DNA of 37,609 bases from Saprospiraceae bacterium (GTDB lineage: Bacteria > Bacteroidota > Bacteroidia > Chitinophagales > Saprospiraceae): NCBI GenBank assembly GCA_019634045.1, contig JAHQWA010000168.1, forward strand, positions 1 through 37,609, written 5' to 3'. Shown here one piece after another: positions 34,764 to 37,609 of the stretch. The position numbers and the translations under genes were made by a program. How positions within the stretch are numbered: position 1 is the first letter of the stretch; every line of letters starts with the position of its first letter. The notes beneath the pieces are model-generated. The model was not told the origin of the DNA and ran no database searches. It saw nothing but the letters and a program-made list of their open reading frames with translations.

Positions 34764-35960
34764 CTAGTTGCTTTCTATTACAGATAGCTTATAAAACACC
34801 ATGGTTTGTTTCGTTTCCTTGAGCTTTAACCCATAGCTGGCTAAATCAGATTTGAGTCCAGACAATGCGGATTGATTTAGTAAAAAATCATAAGATTCTG
34901 TAAGTCCAGTCTGATCCTCAAATAGGATCCCCATAGATTTTTCCAATTCTGTTAAGACGGTAGAAATACTTTGATTGGTAAATACCTTTTGCTCCCCGGC
35001 GTCACTTACACCAGCCATTTCACCTTCTGCTTTCTCTAAAAGGGCAAGGTTTTCTACTTCCAGCTGATACACCCTCGTTTCTCGTTCCTCAGTGGTCATT
35101 TTTAAACCTAAGGTCCGAAGGAACTGCTCCTTGATCTCCGTGACCGCCTCTTCTTTTCCGATTCCGGCTCGATTCACATAACTAAGATTGTAGAGCGTTT
35201 CCAACATGCCTTCGGGAGCATCGATTCTCCCCTCTCCCACGCTCCAAAGGTCAGCAAGATGTTGGCCCAAGCTATTGCCCATTTTGAAATAGGCTTTTGG
35301 GAGTGCATTGATCCCAATGGCATTTGGGTCTTCAGTTACCGTCACCTTAAAGAGATACTTAACATCTTTATTTTTTATTAAGCCCAATACGGTAGAAAAG
35401 TCCTGTTCTGAAGCGGGGGCTGACAGGGCGGGGGCCACTTCCTCTTCCGCCATTTCAGTGGGGGATGCAAGAGGTAGGGGTTCTCCGGCCAAGAATTGCT
35501 TGATTATGGCAGCCGTCAACAGCTTGGGACTACCCATCCATTGAATGATTCCTGCTTTATCGATCAAGTAAGTAACAGGGATAGCATTGATTTGAAAGGC
35601 TTCATGGGTTTTACCAGCAGCATCGGTCACCACCGCTGATTTAAAATTGATTCTTTTCAGAGAGCGATTGATTTTCTCCGGTTTTTCATCTGACATGGAC
35701 AAAAACAAAAGGTCCGCATTCGAGGCAAATTCAGCCTTCAGTTCATTAAAATGGGGAACAGCTTCAATACAAGGGCCACACCAAGTAGCCCAAAAATCAA
35801 CAATGATAGGCCTTCCTTCCGTTGACTTCTCAGACGGCACATTTGCCAACCAATCCGTAATGCTCAAGGATGGCGCCTTATCACCGACGGATGGGCCTGA
35901 TTGAGCAATGGAAAAATTAAATAGAAAAAGAAAGCAGAGAGCAGAGCTAAAGCGCAACAT
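34764..35960 (-). CDS. TlpA-like thioredoxin with C-terminal DUF3738 domain
   Basis: 398 residues. A Sec signal occupies residues 1-19 (ending FSIAQ). Residues ~25-160 are a TlpA/ResA-type thioredoxin: IIVDFWATWCGPC holds the active cysteines, and INAIPVTYLID the cis-Pro. After a linker rich in Ala, Glu and Pro, residues ~200-398 match DUF3738: the C-terminal DQTGLTESYDFLLN and YGLKLKETKQ are typical. TlpA proteins reduce disulfides in the periplasm; DUF3738 has no known function. It is convergent with the oxidative peptide cluster, five bases from HlyD. A reductive counterpart is possible but the opposite strand argues against co-regulation. Confidence 0.85.
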   Translation of the reverse strand: MLRFSSALCFLFLFNFSIAQSGPSVGDKAPSLSITDWLANVPSEKSTEGRPIIVDFWATWCGPCIEAVPHFNELKAEFASNADLLFLSMSDEKPEKINRSLKRINFKSAVVTDAAGKTHEAFQINAIPVTYLIDKAGIIQWMGSPKLLTAAIIKQFLAGEPLPLASPTEMAEEEVAPALSAPASEQDFSTVLGLIKNKDVKYLFKVTVTEDPNAIGINALPKAYFKMGNSLGQHLADLWSVGEGRIDAPEGMLETLYNLSYVNRAGIGKEEAVTEIKEQFLRTLGLKMTTEERETRVYQLEVENLALLEKAEGEMAGVSDAGEQKVFTNQSISTVLTELEKSMGILFEDQTGLTESYDFLLNQSALSGLKSDLASYGLKLKETKQTMVFYKLSVIESN

Positions 35961-36146
35961 AGTTTTGAGTTTTGTAGGTCCATTCTAATCCTTGAATAAA
36001 TAGCGTATCAATAAGACGATAATCACCAGAAATAGTTTTAGATGTAGTACACAGCTGGATCAGCCGATCGCTAAGAAAGGTGTAAAGAAGGGAAAATAAG
36101 ATTGGAGGCGAGTCAAGTGGAAAGCGGTCAACATCCGATGGCGGGC
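35961..36146. other. Intergenic stretch without recognised features
   Basis: 186 bases between the start of the TlpA-like gene and the stop of the aquaporin gene, both minus strand. It should contain the TlpA-like gene's promoter, but no consensus -7 box is visible. No gene or hairpin was identified. Confidence 0.4.
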
Positions 36147-36791
36147 CTAGTTTTTTTCTTGCAGTAGCTTCCAAACCCCAACACTGAGAATCATACCTAA
36201 GATCGGCGCTGCGATATAAGCCCAAAGATGCGTTAGGTTCCCATTGATCACAGCCGGTCCTATAGATCTCGCAGGATTCATAGATGCACCGCATATTGGC
36301 CCAGCAAACATAGCCTCCAACAGAACAGTAGCACCAATGGCCGCACCCGCCCAATGGCTGATCTCTTTGGAAGTTGAAACCACCTGAAAGATCACAAACA
36401 TGAGGAAGAAACTTAGGACCACCTCTAGCACAAAAGACTGCTGAATGGAACCTGCCGGCAAGGTTTCTCCTAAGCCATTTGCTTCAGGAAAAAGGAAACG
36501 TAGCAGCCCACTTGCCAGCAACGCCCCCAATAGTTGAGCAATAATGTAGGGGAATAATTGTTGTATGGGGAATTGCTTTGCTAGCGTAAAAGCGATCGTC
36601 ACAGCAGGGTTGATATGGGCACCTGAAAGCTCTCCAATGGAATAGATCATAGCCATTACAATCAATCCAAAAGTGATGGCAATGCCCTGATGCCCCACAG
36701 CGCCCCCGCTGACCTCATTGATCACAATAGCTCCGGTACCACAAAAGACCAGCGCAAAGGTTCCCACCAATTCTGCGATATACTTATTCAT
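36147..36791 (-). CDS. MIP-family aquaglyceroporin, probably arsenite channel
   Basis: 214 residues, six hydrophobic segments plus two half-helices. Both NPA boxes are present: N61 in SGAHINPAVT and N172 in GASMNPARS, the second followed by the selectivity-filter Arg. The gene overlaps the arsenate reductase by eight bases and is its downstream partner. Arsenate reductase with an aquaglyceroporin (AqpS type) is an established detoxification pair: arsenate is reduced and arsenite leaves down its gradient. Neither ArsB nor Acr3 is present in the window, which supports this reading. It could also conduct other small neutral solutes. Confidence 0.85.
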   Translation of the reverse strand: MNKYIAELVGTFALVFCGTGAIVINEVSGGAVGHQGIAITFGLIVMAMIYSIGELSGAHINPAVTIAFTLAKQFPIQQLFPYIIAQLLGALLASGLLRFLFPEANGLGETLPAGSIQQSFVLEVVLSFFLMFVIFQVVSTSKEISHWAGAAIGATVLLEAMFAGPICGASMNPARSIGPAVINGNLTHLWAYIAAPILGMILSVGVWKLLQEKN

Positions 36792-37413
36792 TGACTAGAC
36801 TAAAAGCGTAAAAAATCTCTCGACCAATTTGCCTCACTCTTTCGTCGTAACGTGCTGTTTCTTCCGGAGTATCATCTGCCACCTTAGGGTCTTCGTAGGT
36901 CAATGGCAATCGAAGCTCCACACCTGGAATAAAGGGGCAGTTTTCATCCGCATCAGAGCAAGTCATAATCGCTGCGAACTTAGACGGTGGGTTGGTCGGG
37001 TGGTCATATACCTTACTAAAACATTGAAGCGGATCCACCGCTTCCGCATAGCTAACTGCGTAAACGGGATTATCTCCTTCGCCAGCTTCGATCAGGAAGC
37101 CAGCACGCTTCATAGCGGCCACTGCACGTGGATTAAAAGCAGTAGCTTCGGTACCACCAGAAAAAGTTTTCACCCCAGAAACTCCATAGTAATAAGCAGC
37201 AGTAGCCGCCCAAATTTGTGCTAAATGGCTGCGTCTAGAATTGTGGGTACATATGAAATTGAGGGCTATCCGGTCCGCACTGCGTCTAGCATCAACATAT
37301 GAAGCTAGTTGCTGCAATTGTTCTTTCCTGCTGGAAGGGATTAAGTCCACTTCCTTTATCAATCCCTCGACAAATGAAGACAAGTCTGATCGAAGCTGCA
37401 TACTCAGTAGCAT
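36784..37413 (-). CDS. arsC: Thioredoxin-coupled arsenate reductase / low-molecular-weight phosphatase-fold protein
   Basis: 209 residues. The LMW-PTPase P-loop is FICTHNSRRSH, with nucleophile C55 and R61 in C-x5-R. The redox pair of thioredoxin-type ArsC is present: TCSDADENCPFIPG gives C152 and C159, seven apart as in pI258 ArsC. So a C55-C152-C159 relay is expected, reducing arsenate with thioredoxin as electron donor. A helical ~45-residue N-terminal extension is longer than in classical ArsC and resembles proteins annotated as protein-tyrosine-phosphatases in Bacteroidota. It heads an overlapping two-gene operon with the channel. The start could be the Met four codons later. Its promoter lies near the window edge and is not identified. 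Confidence 0.85.
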   Translation of the reverse strand: MLLSMQLRSDLSSFVEGLIKEVDLIPSSRKEQLQQLASYVDARRSADRIALNFICTHNSRRSHLAQIWAATAAYYYGVSGVKTFSGGTEATAFNPRAVAAMKRAGFLIEAGEGDNPVYAVSYAEAVDPLQCFSKVYDHPTNPPSKFAAIMTCSDADENCPFIPGVELRLPLTYEDPKVADDTPEETARYDERVRQIGREIFYAFSLVNE

Positions 37414-37538
37414 TTAGTGAGATAGGAGGCTGCTTAGCAGTATCTGCAAAGCAAGGCGAAAGATGAGAATTAATTCAGAATCGAAGAGGGCGTTAATATT
37501 AAATGTTTGTTAAGAGTATGTTTAAACTTTCATGATTG

Positions 37539-37563
37539 CGCCTGTCCGGCGGCCAGACGGGCG
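37539..37563. repeat. GC-rich hairpin near the right window edge
   Basis: CGCCTGTCCGG and CCAGACGGGCG pair over 11 positions with one G.T pair and one mismatch, around a CGG loop. It is much richer in GC than its surroundings. Just upstream is the palindrome GTTTAAAC within GTATGTTTAAACTTT. The block may be the edge of a dispersed repeat or an insertion-sequence end, but the window stops too soon to tell. Confidence 0.35.
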
Positions 37564-37609
37564 AGTGTGAGCAAATTTTGTGCTGAGCGAGATAAAAAAC
37601 CTGCCTACC

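Noticed and set aside
35947..36354. 135-codon minus-strand frame
   Set aside because: It lies largely inside the aquaporin gene in another frame and is rich in Trp, Cys and Tyr, as is typical of a shadow frame.
1..37609. CRISPR array, tRNA, rRNA, prophage or complete insertion sequence
   Set aside because: No regularly spaced repeats, cloverleaf-like sequence, integrase, transposase or phage structural gene was recognised.

Overview
The window looks like a chromosomal segment of a Bacteroidota bacterium, most likely of the Saprospiria (Lewinella/Haliscomenobacter type). Signs of this are a type IX secretion C-terminal domain and SprB-like repeats on a large secreted protein, a SusC-style carboxypeptidase-regulatory plus plug module, a DUF1800/DUF1501 pair, a flavobacterial-style double-glycine leader, moderate GC, few Shine-Dalgarno sequences, and promoters of the Bacteroidota form TTTG-N(about 20)-TAnnTTTG. 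The genus is a guess. No tRNA, rRNA, CRISPR array or complete insertion sequence was seen.

Left third (1-12628): the 3' part of an ABC-2 permease fused to a degenerate M1-peptidase-like domain; a small membrane protein; a GAF-domain protein; a DUF4437 cupin lipoprotein convergent with a RibD/DHFR-fold reductase; a Big2+DM13 lipoprotein followed by an outer-membrane barrel; and a leftward DUF1800-DUF1501 operon. Convergent gene pairs are separated by strong hairpins.

Middle (12845-23203): a 1089-residue modular T9SS cargo protein and a 1963-residue alpha-2-macroglobulin. The latter keeps its thioester motif and carries a carboxypeptidase-regulatory/TonB-plug module next to the position where the family has its bait region. 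A membrane-anchored alpha/beta hydrolase and a possible tiny lipoprotein lie on the minus strand.

23378-28751: a compact six-gene operon behind a consensus promoter overlapped by a perfect inverted-repeat operator. It encodes a J-domain/pseudokinase protein, a vWA protein, a divergent adenylosuccinate-synthetase homologue, a nucleoside 2-deoxyribosyltransferase-like enzyme, a nucleoside hydrolase and a NudK-type Nudix hydrolase. Two scaffold or chaperone-like proteins with four nucleotide-handling enzymes look like a coherent and possibly undescribed nucleotide-processing, stress or defence system. It is the strongest novelty candidate.

28862-34758: a peptide-export cluster. After a long ATG-free leader come a fused C39-like/VKOR/thioredoxin protein, a 62-residue cysteine-rich double-glycine precursor, a C39-peptidase ABC transporter and an HlyD adaptor. 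Together they can make, oxidise, cleave and export a seven-cysteine peptide. A TlpA-DUF3738 protein lies convergent to it.

Right end (36147-37413): a thioredoxin-type arsenate reductase overlapping an aquaglyceroporin, a known two-gene arsenic detoxification arrangement. The last 200 bases hold a GC-rich hairpin.
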